NCBI GenBank assembly: GCA_015065425.1
Contig: SVQH01000006.1
Span: forward strand, 1 to 64,000
Origin: Oscillospiraceae bacterium
GTDB lineage: Bacteria > Bacillota > Clostridia > Oscillospirales > Acutalibacteraceae
Reading direction: 5' to 3'
DNA: 64,000 nt
The position numbers were made by a program, and so were the translations under genes. Positions within the stretch are counted from its first letter, which is position 1, and each line of letters starts with the position of its first letter. This document shows positions 8,222 to 16,853 of the stretch, in pieces. The notes beneath the pieces were generated by a model. It saw only the letters and a program-made list of their open reading frames with translations. It did not search any database and had not been told where the DNA came from.

Positions 8222-10177
8222 TCAGTTCTCCCTTTCTAAAACAGCTTCAGCATAAATCTCGCTGTTGACATAAAGTATCCCATTGACCTGTGCAGGTAAA
8301 TACATTTTGCCTTCCTTATATTCTGCGGTGTGCCCGCCGCCACCGAAATTCAGGATATCGTCCCAGTTTTCGCTGAGTGTTGTTGATGAACTTAATGAGC
8401 CGTTTGTGCTCGAAGAAGAAAAATCTCCGTCTGTTACAGTTGATATTTTTTCCAATAAACTGCTTAGTGCCTTCTGTGGAGCCGAAGGAGCATCAGAAGA
8501 GGTTATGAGTTTATCAATAATACTGCTTTCTTTTCCTTCTGAACTCGAGAAGCCCAAACGGGTTATCTCAGACTTTTTTTCTTCGGGACCGTGATAAATA
8601 CACCGTGAAAAAGTATATACGGTTACTTCATAAAACGGGGCATTGAGAATTGGTGTTGACACATTTTTATAATTTTTGTTAATGTTAAAGCACAGCTGAT
8701 AGTGACGTTCAAGAGTAAAATCATCTGTTTCGGCACGGTATATATAAGTCGGTAAATCCTGACAGCCCAATGTTCCTAACATTTTGTATGTCAGAACATA
8801 ATTGAAATCAGAAGAAGCAGTCACGACCCACCTGTTATCTTCTTTAAAAACCTTTACCTTCTGATACGCTATTTTCTGATTATTGTATTCATTGGGGTCA
8901 TGGTAGTTTATTATGAAAACAAGATATGCACTGTATTCATCGTCTCCGGTTTCTTCAAAATTATAAATATAATAACTGTTCGAATCCTCGGGAGAGCCGT
9001 CAACACCTGCACTCCATAGTGGAAAATGCTTACTTTCCAGATTCTGTTTTATTGTGTTTTTTATTTCTTCATGATGGGATAGAGGAGCTGAGACAGCCCT
9101 GTATATACCGTTATTCTGAAGCACTGCCTTGCCGTATGTGTCAAGTGCGGCAGCGGGTGTTGTGCAGAAATAACTTCTTGCCGCCGATAAAGCAACGGCA
9201 ATCGATGTTTCGTTTGTCACCTGAATATATCTTTCGGGAAGAATTGCTGCATTTACCCGTATCAGCAAAAATGATGCCATAATCAGTGTTATGCATACTG
9301 AAATCAATGCGTTGTTTACAGGGTACTGTTTGAATCTGACTATTGTTTCAATGCGGGAGCTTATGTTTTTTCCTCCGTTTGCTATTGATGTTGTTCCGAA
9401 ACAGGATGAATATTTTTCATTTGCCATGGAAAGAAGTATATTTCCGTATTCCCGCCTTTCTTCTCCTTCAATAAGAGAGAGAACTCTCGAATCACATAAT
9501 TCTTCTATATCGTTATTGATTTTATTAAAGCAATGCCATAAAACCGGATTGCACCAATGTATTGAACGAAAAAGTGCAATAAAAATTCCCCAAAAAGCAT
9601 CCTTGTATTTCAGGTGAAGAAGCTCGTGCAGTACGATTTTTTCGTCGGGAAAATCTTCGGGGAGAATAAGAACAGGATTTATAAAACCGAAAATAAAGGG
9701 AGAAGAAAGCCCCTTCATTGTAACGGCTCTACACTTTTTCAGCAGATATTTTCCTGCTATTGAACTTAGTTTTTCTTTATTTTCAGCGGATAAGGGGGGA
9801 CACTTTTTGGTGACTATCTTTAACCTGACAAAAGATATAAGATATTTGATGAAAAATACAAATACACCTGATACATAAATCAGAAATAAGATGTCAGGAA
9901 TATTTTCGGGCACGGAAAAATCCGGCACGGGAAAGAAAAAAGCGGGTCTTGAAACTGTATATTCACCCGATGTAAATGTTTTCAGCAGTTCAGCAAAAAA
10001 CGAAATATTGCTTGAAAATGAAAAAGGAATCAGAAGTGCTGTTGCAAGAATACTCCACACTCCGAATTGCCAGGACGGATGAAGTTTATTGCGGAAGATT
10101 CTTTTTATGATAAGAATAAATATCCCTACTCCGCTGGCATAAGCAGTCTGTATGAGAAATTCAAATATATCGTGCAT
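8222..10177 (-). CDS. M56 (BlaR1-like) membrane metallopeptidase with a novel C-terminal domain
   Basis: A 651-residue protein. The first 310 residues match BlaR1/MecR1 sensors: four membrane segments and the zinc motif HELLH (H184, E185, H188), with a further acidic candidate ligand in ELCDSRV near 228. A last membrane segment (about 285-312) leads to an extracytoplasmic region of about 335 residues. In BlaR1 this part is a penicillin-binding sensor; here no SxxK/SxN/KTG set is evident, so it probably senses something else. It has a serine-rich patch near 575-610. On signal, such enzymes bring about cleavage of the BlaI-type repressor. GGAGGTG precedes the start, overlapping the end of the repressor gene. 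Confidence 0.82.
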   Translation of the reverse strand: MHDIFEFLIQTAYASGVGIFILIIKRIFRNKLHPSWQFGVWSILATALLIPFSFSSNISFFAELLKTFTSGEYTVSRPAFFFPVPDFSVPENIPDILFLIYVSGVFVFFIKYLISFVRLKIVTKKCPPLSAENKEKLSSIAGKYLLKKCRAVTMKGLSSPFIFGFINPVLILPEDFPDEKIVLHELLHLKYKDAFWGIFIALFRSIHWCNPVLWHCFNKINNDIEELCDSRVLSLIEGEERREYGNILLSMANEKYSSCFGTTSIANGGKNISSRIETIVRFKQYPVNNALISVCITLIMASFLLIRVNAAILPERYIQVTNETSIAVALSAARSYFCTTPAAALDTYGKAVLQNNGIYRAVSAPLSHHEEIKNTIKQNLESKHFPLWSAGVDGSPEDSNSYYIYNFEETGDDEYSAYLVFIINYHDPNEYNNQKIAYQKVKVFKEDNRWVVTASSDFNYVLTYKMLGTLGCQDLPTYIYRAETDDFTLERHYQLCFNINKNYKNVSTPILNAPFYEVTVYTFSRCIYHGPEEKKSEITRLGFSSSEGKESSIIDKLITSSDAPSAPQKALSSLLEKISTVTDGDFSSSSTNGSLSSSTTLSENWDDILNFGGGGHTAEYKEGKMYLPAQVNGILYVNSEIYAEAVLEREN

Positions 10178-10179
10178 AT

Positions 10180-10542
10180 TTACACCTCCATATTATCAAG
10201 CAAATTTTTGAGTTTTTGCATTTCTTCCTTTGTTATCGTTTCTTCCTTGAGAAAAGCGGCAATCATATCACTCGTACTGCCTTTATATACACGGCGAAGA
10301 AAGCTTTGTCTTTCGTTTTTCTGACATTCATCTTTTGTAAGTGCGGCTTTATAAATATGCGGATTCATATTCTTGTCAATGAAAACAAGCCCTTTGGCTT
10401 CCATTCTTGTAAGATAAGTGTGAACGGTGTTGCGACTCCATGCAGTATCTTTTTTCAGCATTTCGACAATCTCACCCAGCTCACATCCGTCTGTTCCCCA
10501 TAATACTTCAAGAACTATCCATTCTTTATCCGATAATTTCAT
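10180..10542 (-). CDS. BlaI/MecI-family repressor
   Basis: A 120-residue winged-helix repressor: MKLSDKEWIVLEVLWG opens the domain, NTVHTYLTRMEAKGLV is the recognition-helix region and the C-terminal helices (EEMQKLKNLLDNM) form the dimerisation part. I place the start at 10542 because AGGAGG lies just upstream; the open frame continues to 10605 but that part overlaps the operator. It forms an operon with the M56 sensor and the membrane protein and should repress it through the palindromic operator at 10553-10592, with release when the sensor triggers its cleavage. Confidence 0.88.
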   Translation of the reverse strand: MKLSDKEWIVLEVLWGTDGCELGEIVEMLKKDTAWSRNTVHTYLTRMEAKGLVFIDKNMNPHIYKAALTKDECQKNERQSFLRRVYKGSTSDMIAAFLKEETITKEEMQKLKNLLDNMEV

Positions 10543-10552
10543 GGTAATTCCT

Positions 10553-10592
10553 CCTACAGTTGTAGTATCTGATATTATACTACAACTGTAGG
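10553..10592. promoter_or_regulatory. BlaI-type operator (two CTACA/TGTAG dyads)
   Basis: A perfect palindrome with 16-bp arms (10553-10568 and 10577-10592) and an 8-base centre. Each arm contains CTACA-two bases-TGTAG, close to the TACA/TGTA sites bound by BlaI/MecI dimers. It spans the -10 region and the ribosome-binding site of the repressor gene. Confidence 0.82.
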
Positions 10593-10605
10593 AGAAAATT
10601 GTCAA
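10577..10605 (-). promoter_or_regulatory. Promoter of the repressor-sensor operon
   Basis: Minus strand -35 TTGACA (10600-10605), 17-bp spacer, -10 TAGTAT (10577-10582), with TATAAT three bases further. The operator overlaps the -10 and initiation region, which explains autorepression. Confidence 0.75.
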
Positions 10606-10645
10606 TACGATTCTGAATTTTATTCTGCTGTTTTTGCCTTATTGA

Positions 10646-10674
10646 TTGACAATCAGTTGTTTTTAATATAAAAT
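10646..10674 (+). promoter_or_regulatory. Promoter of the ABC exporter operon
   Basis: TTGACA (10646-10651), 17-bp spacer, TAAAAT (10669-10674), 35 bp before the ATG. It diverges from the repressor promoter, but no BlaI dyad overlaps it. Confidence 0.75.
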
Positions 10675-10708
10675 TTCAATGATTTCAAACATATTCCGGA
10701 GATAGAAA

Positions 10709-12541
10709 ATGAACAAAAAGAAAAAACAGAAAAAGATAAGACAAAAGGCTTATGTGTTAAAAAACACAGCTTTTATGCTTGGCTGTGCTTTTAAGTGTGC
10801 ACCTTTGTCGCTTATTATTATCTATTTATCATATATTGCGGAAAATGTATATTATTCCGTTGTCATTAATGTTATGTTCCTTGAAACAGCATTGTCCATT
10901 GTCGAGGGCAACGGTACTTTCAATGAGTTCGTTTTTTGGATGAGTGTTATAGTTGCGGGAAAGCTTCTGATTGACCTTCTCGGTTACATTGATTTTTATA
11001 CTGTCAGGACAAAATTTGAAATTAAATGCGAAAGTTATATAAATTCGCTTATATTCAAAAAAGCTCAGGAGGTGGAACTGGGCTGTTATGAAGACCCCGA
11101 TTTCTTTGATAAATATAACCGTGCCACATGGGTAGTTGAAAAAGGCGGCTTCAAGAGAATAATTGAAGGCTCGGCCTGGACCATTGGCTCATTTATAAGC
11201 ATTGTTTCTCTTATCAGCTATCTTATTTCCATTGACCCTGTTCTTCTTATTTTTATCGTATGTCCTCTTGTGGTAATCGTTTTCAGAATATTCAAAAATA
11301 ATATGGAACTTGAAAAAGAAAAGGAAATGACCCCCTTTGAAAGACAGAAGGATTACGTAAGAAGAACCATTCTTCTCAAGGATTTCGCAAAGGAAATAAA
11401 AACAACGAATATATTTGCCGTCATTGATAAAAGATTCCGTTCTGCCATTCAGAAAAACATTGATGTCATAAAAAAATACGGCTGGAGGATAGCTGTTCTT
11501 GAGTGTATTTCGGATTATTTTGCTGAAATAATCCCCGTTACGGGAGGTTTTCTTTACGCCTGTTACAGGCTTATTGTAGTACAGAATCTTCCGATATCCG
11601 AATTCTCTGTTCTCATTTCTGCCATTACCACCTGCAGAAATAAGCTCAATCATCTTGCACATTATTTTGCCATGCAGCAAAAACACTGTCTGTGGGTTCA
11701 GAATTTGAGAGAATTCATTGAATACGAACCAAAGATAAAAGGCGGAGAACTCATCCCCGAGGATTTCAAAAGCCTTGAATTCAGAAATGTTTCCTTCAGA
11801 TATAAAGAAGACGGAGATTGTATTCTTAAAAATATTTCCTTTAAGATAGAAAAAGGTCAGACCGTAGCCATAGTAGGTCATAACGGTGCAGGTAAGACAA
11901 CTTTTTCAAAACTTCTTATGAGACTTTATGACGTAACGGACGGCGAAATACTTTATAACGGTATAAATATTAAAGAATATGACCTTATAAAATACCGTGA
12001 GAAATTTGCAGGAGTTTTTCAGGATTACCGTGTCTTTGCCATGAGTGTTTCCGAAAATGTGCTGACAAGAGAAATTACGCCCGAAAATGAAGCCGTGGCT
12101 GTAAAAGCTCTCAAAATGGCAGGTGTTTATGATAAGATAGCATCCCTTCCGGATAAGGAAAATTCAATACTTACCAAAGAATTTATGTCTGACGGTATCC
12201 TTCTTTCGGGCGGTGAGACACAGAAGGTCACCATTTCCCGTATTTTTGCAAGAGATTTTGATATTGCTGTTCTTGATGAGCCGTCTTCTGCTCTTGACCC
12301 TGTTGCTGAAAGTAAAATGTACGATGCACTTCTTGAAGGCACAAAAGGAAAGACGGTATTTTATATTTCACACCGTCTTTCAAGTGCCACTCGCTCGGAT
12401 AATATACTTGTTTTCAATAACGGAACCGTCATAGAAAGCGGAACCCATGAGCAGCTGATGGAAAAGGGCGGAGAATACAGCGAAATGTTTACGCTTCAGG
12501 CTTCGGGATATAAAGGGGAGGTGTCCTACGATGAAGAATAA
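10709..12541 (+). CDS. ABC exporter half-transporter, subunit 1
   Basis: A 610-residue fused permease-ATPase of exporter type: a basic N-terminus, about six membrane helices through residue 320, then the nucleotide-binding domain. Walker A is GHNGAGKTT (390-398); the signature LSGGETQ lies near 499, followed by Walker B with catalytic glutamate (AVLDEPSSALDP) and the H-loop ISHRLSS. Its last 11 bases overlap the start of a second half-transporter, so the two should make a heterodimer. Substrate is not evident; both catalytic glutamates are intact, so two active sites are expected. Confidence 0.88.
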   Translation: MNKKKKQKKIRQKAYVLKNTAFMLGCAFKCAPLSLIIIYLSYIAENVYYSVVINVMFLETALSIVEGNGTFNEFVFWMSVIVAGKLLIDLLGYIDFYTVRTKFEIKCESYINSLIFKKAQEVELGCYEDPDFFDKYNRATWVVEKGGFKRIIEGSAWTIGSFISIVSLISYLISIDPVLLIFIVCPLVVIVFRIFKNNMELEKEKEMTPFERQKDYVRRTILLKDFAKEIKTTNIFAVIDKRFRSAIQKNIDVIKKYGWRIAVLECISDYFAEIIPVTGGFLYACYRLIVVQNLPISEFSVLISAITTCRNKLNHLAHYFAMQQKHCLWVQNLREFIEYEPKIKGGELIPEDFKSLEFRNVSFRYKEDGDCILKNISFKIEKGQTVAIVGHNGAGKTTFSKLLMRLYDVTDGEILYNGINIKEYDLIKYREKFAGVFQDYRVFAMSVSENVLTREITPENEAVAVKALKMAGVYDKIASLPDKENSILTKEFMSDGILLSGGETQKVTISRIFARDFDIAVLDEPSSALDPVAESKMYDALLEGTKGKTVFYISHRLSSATRSDNILVFNNGTVIESGTHEQLMEKGGEYSEMFTLQASGYKGEVSYDEE

Positions 12542-14336
12542 TGCAAAAGAAAAAGTCAAAGAGAGCTCAAATGCTCTGAAAAACTATGTTTATATGCTGA
12601 AATTTATCGGAAAACACACACCGTTTATGCTTTTCGGTTATATGTTTTTTGATGTACTTGCAAATCTTCCGTGGACACTTTCAAATGTTGTACTGCTGAA
12701 ATATATAATAGATGTAGTTACCGAAGGAACGGGCTATGAAAGAATATTTTATGTTCTGGCGGCTTTCGTCGTCTTTGTTATTGTAACAAATCTATGCACA
12801 ACACTGTTTTATGAAGCATCCGTACCGAAACAGAAGGAGAAACTCTACTTCGGTATTTATAAAACAATATATGATAAAGCGGCAAAAATGGATTATGAGG
12901 CTTATGACAATCCCGAATATTATAATGACCTTGTCCTTGCCATGAATTCAATGAACGACAGGGCGTACAATGTGCTTGGTAATACGCAGGATATTCTTAC
13001 CAATATTGCAGGGGTTCTGACCATAGGTACCGTTATTGTTACAATAGACCCTGTCTGTCTTGTCTTTGTTTTTCTGTGCGTCGCCATAATGACTCCCATC
13101 GGAAGAATGATTGCAAAAGTAAATGTTGAACGAACCGAGGCCATGACACCTCTCGACAGAAAGAATCTTTATTTCAGCCGTGTGTTCTATCTTCAGGATT
13201 ATGCCAAGGAATTAAGACTTTCAGGTGCGGGAAAAATGATAGAAAGAAGATATAATAAGAATATCTTTGACCGTATCACCACAATTTCTCCTTATCTCAG
13301 ACGTCAGTGGCAGCTTTATTTCTGTCAGGAATCTCTTCCCATGACTCTTCTTATTTATCTCGGGATCACTCTTCTTATGGGATATAAAGCCATTGTTACA
13401 AAAGAAGTGGGAATGGGGGATTTTGCCGCAACCTTCAACGGTGCTGCTTCTATCAGCAACAGTGTTTTTGCAATTACAAGCTGGTTTGCAATTTCCTTCC
13501 GTGAAAACGGACTTTATATTGAGAAATTCAAGCGTTTTATGAACGCAAAGGAAAAAATAATAAACGGAACAGACAAAACCGTTTACAAAAAGCCCGTAAC
13601 AATAAAGTTTCAGAATGTTTCTTTTAAGTATCCCGGTACTGAAAAATATGTCCTCAGAAATATAAACCTTGAAATTTCTCCGTATAAAAAAATAGCCCTC
13701 GTAGGCTATAACGGTGCGGGAAAAACCACGCTTACAAATCTGCTTCTGAGGCTTTACGATGTGACAGACGGTAAAATAACCATAGACGGCAAAGATATAA
13801 GAGATTGGGATATAAAGACATACCATGAGAATTTTGCCGCAGTTTTTCAGGATTTCTCTCTTTTCGGTGCCACTCTCGGTGAAAATGTTTCAATGAACGA
13901 TTCCCCTGAAGCTGAAAAGGTCAAAAAGGCACTTGAAGCATCAAATTTTGAAAGAGAGCTTCCCGACGGAACAGACAGTATGCTTCTCAGGGAATTTGAT
14001 GATAACGGTGTGTCTCTTTCAGGCGGCGAAGCACAGAAAATTGCCATTGCCCGTGCGTTTTATAAGGATTGTGCCTTTGCTGTGCTGGATGAACCCAGTG
14101 CAAACCTTGACCCCATTGCGGAATATGCTCTTAATCATTCCATGACAAAAGCGGCAGAGGATAAAACGGTTATATTTATTTCTCACCGTCTTTCCACCAC
14201 AGTAATGGCAGATGAAATATATATGCTTGAAAACGGTGAAATAGTTGAACACGGCACTCATGAAGAGCTCCTGGAAAAGGACGGAAAATACGCATATATG
14301 TTCCGTCTTCAGGCTGAAAAATATAATTCAAAATAA
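12531..14336 (+). CDS. ABC exporter half-transporter, subunit 2
   Basis: A 601-residue partner of the preceding gene with the same layout: membrane domain to about residue 330, then NBD with Walker A GYNGAGKTT, Q-loop AVFQDFSLFG, signature LSGGEAQK, Walker B AVLDEPSANLDP and H-loop ISHRLSTT. The ATG sits inside the end of the first gene next to a GGGGAGGTG ribosome-binding site, indicating coupled translation. The pair resembles lipid, peptide or drug exporters of Firmicutes. No peptidase C39 domain is present, and no precursor-peptide gene is seen nearby. Confidence 0.88.
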   Translation: MKNNAKEKVKESSNALKNYVYMLKFIGKHTPFMLFGYMFFDVLANLPWTLSNVVLLKYIIDVVTEGTGYERIFYVLAAFVVFVIVTNLCTTLFYEASVPKQKEKLYFGIYKTIYDKAAKMDYEAYDNPEYYNDLVLAMNSMNDRAYNVLGNTQDILTNIAGVLTIGTVIVTIDPVCLVFVFLCVAIMTPIGRMIAKVNVERTEAMTPLDRKNLYFSRVFYLQDYAKELRLSGAGKMIERRYNKNIFDRITTISPYLRRQWQLYFCQESLPMTLLIYLGITLLMGYKAIVTKEVGMGDFAATFNGAASISNSVFAITSWFAISFRENGLYIEKFKRFMNAKEKIINGTDKTVYKKPVTIKFQNVSFKYPGTEKYVLRNINLEISPYKKIALVGYNGAGKTTLTNLLLRLYDVTDGKITIDGKDIRDWDIKTYHENFAAVFQDFSLFGATLGENVSMNDSPEAEKVKKALEASNFERELPDGTDSMLLREFDDNGVSLSGGEAQKIAIARAFYKDCAFAVLDEPSANLDPIAEYALNHSMTKAAEDKTVIFISHRLSTTVMADEIYMLENGEIVEHGTHEELLEKDGKYAYMFRLQAEKYNSK

Positions 14337-14350
14337 ATTTTAAGAAATTG

Positions 14351-14379
14351 TTGATTTGATGAAGGTTTTCTTATATAAT
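14351..14379 (+). promoter_or_regulatory. Promoter of the lipoprotein gene
   Basis: TTGATT (14351-14356), 17-bp spacer, TATAAT (14374-14379), about 50 bp upstream of the ATG. Confidence 0.7.
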
Positions 14380-14427
14380 AATGTATGAGTTGATTTTCAT
14401 GCTCAAATAACTGAAAGGAATGAAATT

Positions 14428-14832
14428 ATGAAAAAAATAATCAGTGTAGCACTTATCCTTGTCGTTCTTGTAACTGCTTTTGCATCCTGTAAAGGTGCTG
14501 AAGAAAAAATTCTCGGTGCATGGAAGTGTACGGAAGAACTCGGCGGCGGATTTTCTCAGGAAAAGACCTATGTTTTCAATGAAGGCGGCACAGGTACGGT
14601 AAGTGTTGTCGGTGAAGCAGTTTCTCTTAACATGAAATGGTCCATTTATGAAAAAAATCTTACCATTGAAATTGATACTTCTGCAGATGTAAACATCCTT
14701 CAGAGCATAATCAATATGGGTAGTGCTCTTATTTCCGACCCTGTTACATACGGCTTCAAGATTAAAGGCGATACTCTTACTCTTACCGCAGCAGACGGAA
14801 CAGTTACCACTCTTACAAGAGTTGAGCAGTAA
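14428..14832 (+). CDS. Small lipoprotein with lipocalin-like fold
   Basis: A 134-residue protein with a lipoprotein signal peptide: MKKIISVAL, hydrophobic core and lipobox AFASC, so Cys21 should be lipidated and the protein held on the outer face of the membrane. The mature part starts EEKILGAWKC and has alternating beta segments, like DUF5640/lipocalin-like proteins common in gut Clostridia. Function unknown. It has its own promoter and a strong terminator, so it is a single-gene unit after the ABC operon. Confidence 0.78.
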   Translation: MKKIISVALILVVLVTAFASCKGAEEKILGAWKCTEELGGGFSQEKTYVFNEGGTGTVSVVGEAVSLNMKWSIYEKNLTIEIDTSADVNILQSIINMGSALISDPVTYGFKIKGDTLTLTAADGTVTTLTRVEQ

Positions 14833-14886
14833 TATAAAAAACGAATATTCAGCCGAATGCTGATAATGAAGTATTTTTGAAAATTT

Positions 14887-14922
14887 GGTGTAACCTCATA
14901 AAAACGAGGTTGCACCATTTTT
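14887..14922 (+). terminator. Terminator of lipoprotein gene
   Basis: Stem GGTGTAACCTC (14887-14897) with GAGGTTGCACC (14906-14916), one G-T wobble, followed by a T-run. Confidence 0.85.
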
Positions 14923-15252
14923 ATTTATACGGCATTGTGTGTAATATCCTTTTTTGTAATGCAAATATTTGTCTTTACATTTTTATGGAAGTGTTTTTTA
15001 TCAAAATTGATAAATTCAAAAAGGTGCAAAAAAGTCTGAAAAAATGTACAAAATAGTACAAGCAGCACTTTACAGATTAACTACGCGTACCGATGAAATC
15101 ATTAATCTTTGATTATTATCGTTGATTTGTGGCTGAAGGTGCAAAAAACAAAATCAAAAACTCTGTAAAAGGTGCAAATAACTTATAAAATAACTTGAAG
15201 AATGGTGTAAGTTATGCTATAATACATTCATTGAATTCCCGGAGGTTTGTCT
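14923..15252. other. Intergenic region with iterated GGTGCAAA motifs
   Basis: No gene. GGTGCAAA occurs at 15023, 15138 and 15171, with a related GGTGTAAG at 15204; the last three are exactly 33 bp apart, about three helical turns. A TGTAC/GTACA dyad lies at 15045-15060. The last motif falls inside the spacer of the promoter of the following ATPase gene, so these look like operator sites; the regulator is unknown. Confidence 0.5.
15195..15223 (+). promoter_or_regulatory. Promoter of the AAA/DUF4143 gene
   Basis: TTGAAG (15195-15200), 17-bp spacer, TATAAT (15218-15223), 30 bp before the start codon. The GGTGTAAG motif lies in the spacer. Confidence 0.72.
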
Positions 15253-16614
15253 ATGGAGCGAAATGCATTGCAAAAACTGATCGATTGGAATAATAATAAA
15301 CGCAAAAAACCCATGATTGTTTGGGGGGCAAGACAGGTGGGTAAAACCTATCTCGTTCAAGAGATTTTTGCTGAAACTTATTATAAAGATAATTATATCT
15401 ATGTGGACTGCAAAAAGGAGGACGAAATCCGTGATTTTTGTTCCGAGACTGCCAATGCAGAGAAAATCATTGAATACATCTCTCTTCTGAAAGGAAAGCA
15501 AATCAATGAAAATACACTTTTGATTTTTGACGAAGTGCAGGAATGCCCCAATATTATTTCTTCCCTCAAATACTTCTGTCAGGATTTCAGAGAAATTCCC
15601 GTTATTGCAACAGGCTCAATGGTGCGAATTAAACTTCAAAGAGAAACTCACAAAAGAGGGTCAAAGGAAAACGACAAATTTCTTTTTCCCGTAGGAAAGA
15701 TAAATCAGATGACGGTTTATCCTATGACCTTTGACGAATTTTTGATGAACAGCAATAAAATGCTTTATAATACTATTAAAAAAGCTTATGAAAGCAAAAC
15801 CTCATTGTCTGTCAAAATTCACGATTTGGCGATGGAGCAGGTATATAAGTATCTGCTTGTGGGCGGGATGCCGGAAGCGGTAGACGCCTATATTGACAGT
15901 GAAAACCTTTTTGAGCCAAGAGAGATACTTAAGGCTTTGTATGATAACTATTTTTCTGATATGGACTTGTATCAGGCGAGTCAGGAAGCTGTTTTGCGTT
16001 CTCGTACATTATTCCGGAATATCTATAGGGAACTCAACAAGGAGTCCAAGAACTTTTCTCCCGGGCTTATTGAAGAAAAAAGCAAAACAAGAGATTTCGC
16101 AACCTCTATTCAGTGGCTCACAATGGCACACGTTGTCAATCAGTCTTTCCAACTGAAAGAGCATATTACAATGCCTCTTATGCCGGATAACGAAAGTAAC
16201 TTCCGTCTTTTCCTCGGTGATATCGGTATGTTCTCCCACCAAAGCGGTATAAATGCAGCCTCATTTATATCAGGTAAAAGAGAAAATACTTTGTCGGGTA
16301 TTTTCTTTGAAAATTTTGTGGCTAATGAGCTGATAGCAAAAGAGCATAAGTTGTTTTACTGGCGTGGGAAAGCATCTGCTGAGATAGAATTTATTATCGA
16401 ATCTGATAATAAACTGTATCCGATTGATGTTAAAAAAGGCAGAGGAACACTTAACTCTCTTGAAAAGTTCTCAAATCATAACAAGTTTGAGTATGCCATT
16501 AAGGTTTCAAAAAACAACTACGGTTATAATGCCGAGCAAAAACTGCTCACGATACCGTTTTATTTTATCCCGTTTGCGGCTAAAGACCTCGCAGACGGAA
16601 CAATGGCAATATAA
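15253..16614 (+). CDS. AAA_14/DUF4143 ATPase
   Basis: A 453-residue protein of the family with an N-terminal AAA+ ATPase and a C-terminal DUF4143 domain that resembles a PD-(D/E)xK nuclease fold. Walker A is GARQVGKT near residue 25, Walker B LLIFDEVQE near 90, sensor-like IATGSM near 119; the C-terminal part has AEIEFIIE and DVKKGRG, which fit the acidic and lysine positions of that fold. These proteins are frequent in gut anaerobes; their job is not established. I choose ATG 15253, with GGAGG seven bases upstream, over the TTG at 15247. It stands alone between regulated promoter and terminator. Confidence 0.82.
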   Translation: MERNALQKLIDWNNNKRKKPMIVWGARQVGKTYLVQEIFAETYYKDNYIYVDCKKEDEIRDFCSETANAEKIIEYISLLKGKQINENTLLIFDEVQECPNIISSLKYFCQDFREIPVIATGSMVRIKLQRETHKRGSKENDKFLFPVGKINQMTVYPMTFDEFLMNSNKMLYNTIKKAYESKTSLSVKIHDLAMEQVYKYLLVGGMPEAVDAYIDSENLFEPREILKALYDNYFSDMDLYQASQEAVLRSRTLFRNIYRELNKESKNFSPGLIEEKSKTRDFATSIQWLTMAHVVNQSFQLKEHITMPLMPDNESNFRLFLGDIGMFSHQSGINAASFISGKRENTLSGIFFENFVANELIAKEHKLFYWRGKASAEIEFIIESDNKLYPIDVKKGRGTLNSLEKFSNHNKFEYAIKVSKNNYGYNAEQKLLTIPFYFIPFAAKDLADGTMAI

Positions 16615-16730
16615 CGTAATTATTATTTTGCATATATGTTTTTCTTATGCTGTTTTTATGTGAGCAGTCAACGGAAAATATGCAAGAGATAATAAAAATT
16701 AATACATGTAATTAATAGTTTTTTATAAAC

Positions 16731-16781
16731 AGCGGAACTTCTTCGCAGTCCTCTTAAGTGCTGTGGAGAATTCCGCTTTTA
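16731..16781 (+). terminator. Terminator before spoIIIA operon
   Basis: Imperfect long stem from AGCGGAA (16731-16737) to TTCCGCT (16771-16777), extended inward by TTCTTCGCAG and CTGTGGAGAA, followed by TTTTATT. Confidence 0.7.
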
Positions 16782-16806
16782 TTATTACTTTTCAAGAGTG
16801 GTAATC

Positions 16807-16833
16807 ATATTGACGGACAAGACAGCATAATAT
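16807..16833 (+). promoter_or_regulatory. Sigma-E-type promoter of spoIIIA operon
   Basis: ATA (16807-16809), 16 bases, then CATAATAT (16826-16833). This fits the mother-cell sigma-E pattern ATA-N16-CATAnnnT, and sigma E drives spoIIIA in Bacillus and Clostridium. It is placed just upstream of spoIIIAA. Confidence 0.7.
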
Positions 16834-16853
16834 GAAAAAGAAGGGTGGATGCT

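Noticed and set aside
10709-14336. Bacteriocin or lantibiotic exporter
   Set aside because: No C39 peptidase domain, no precursor peptide and no modification enzyme nearby.
15247-15252. TTG as start of the AAA/DUF4143 gene
   Set aside because: It lies one base after GGAGG; ATG 15253 has correct spacing.
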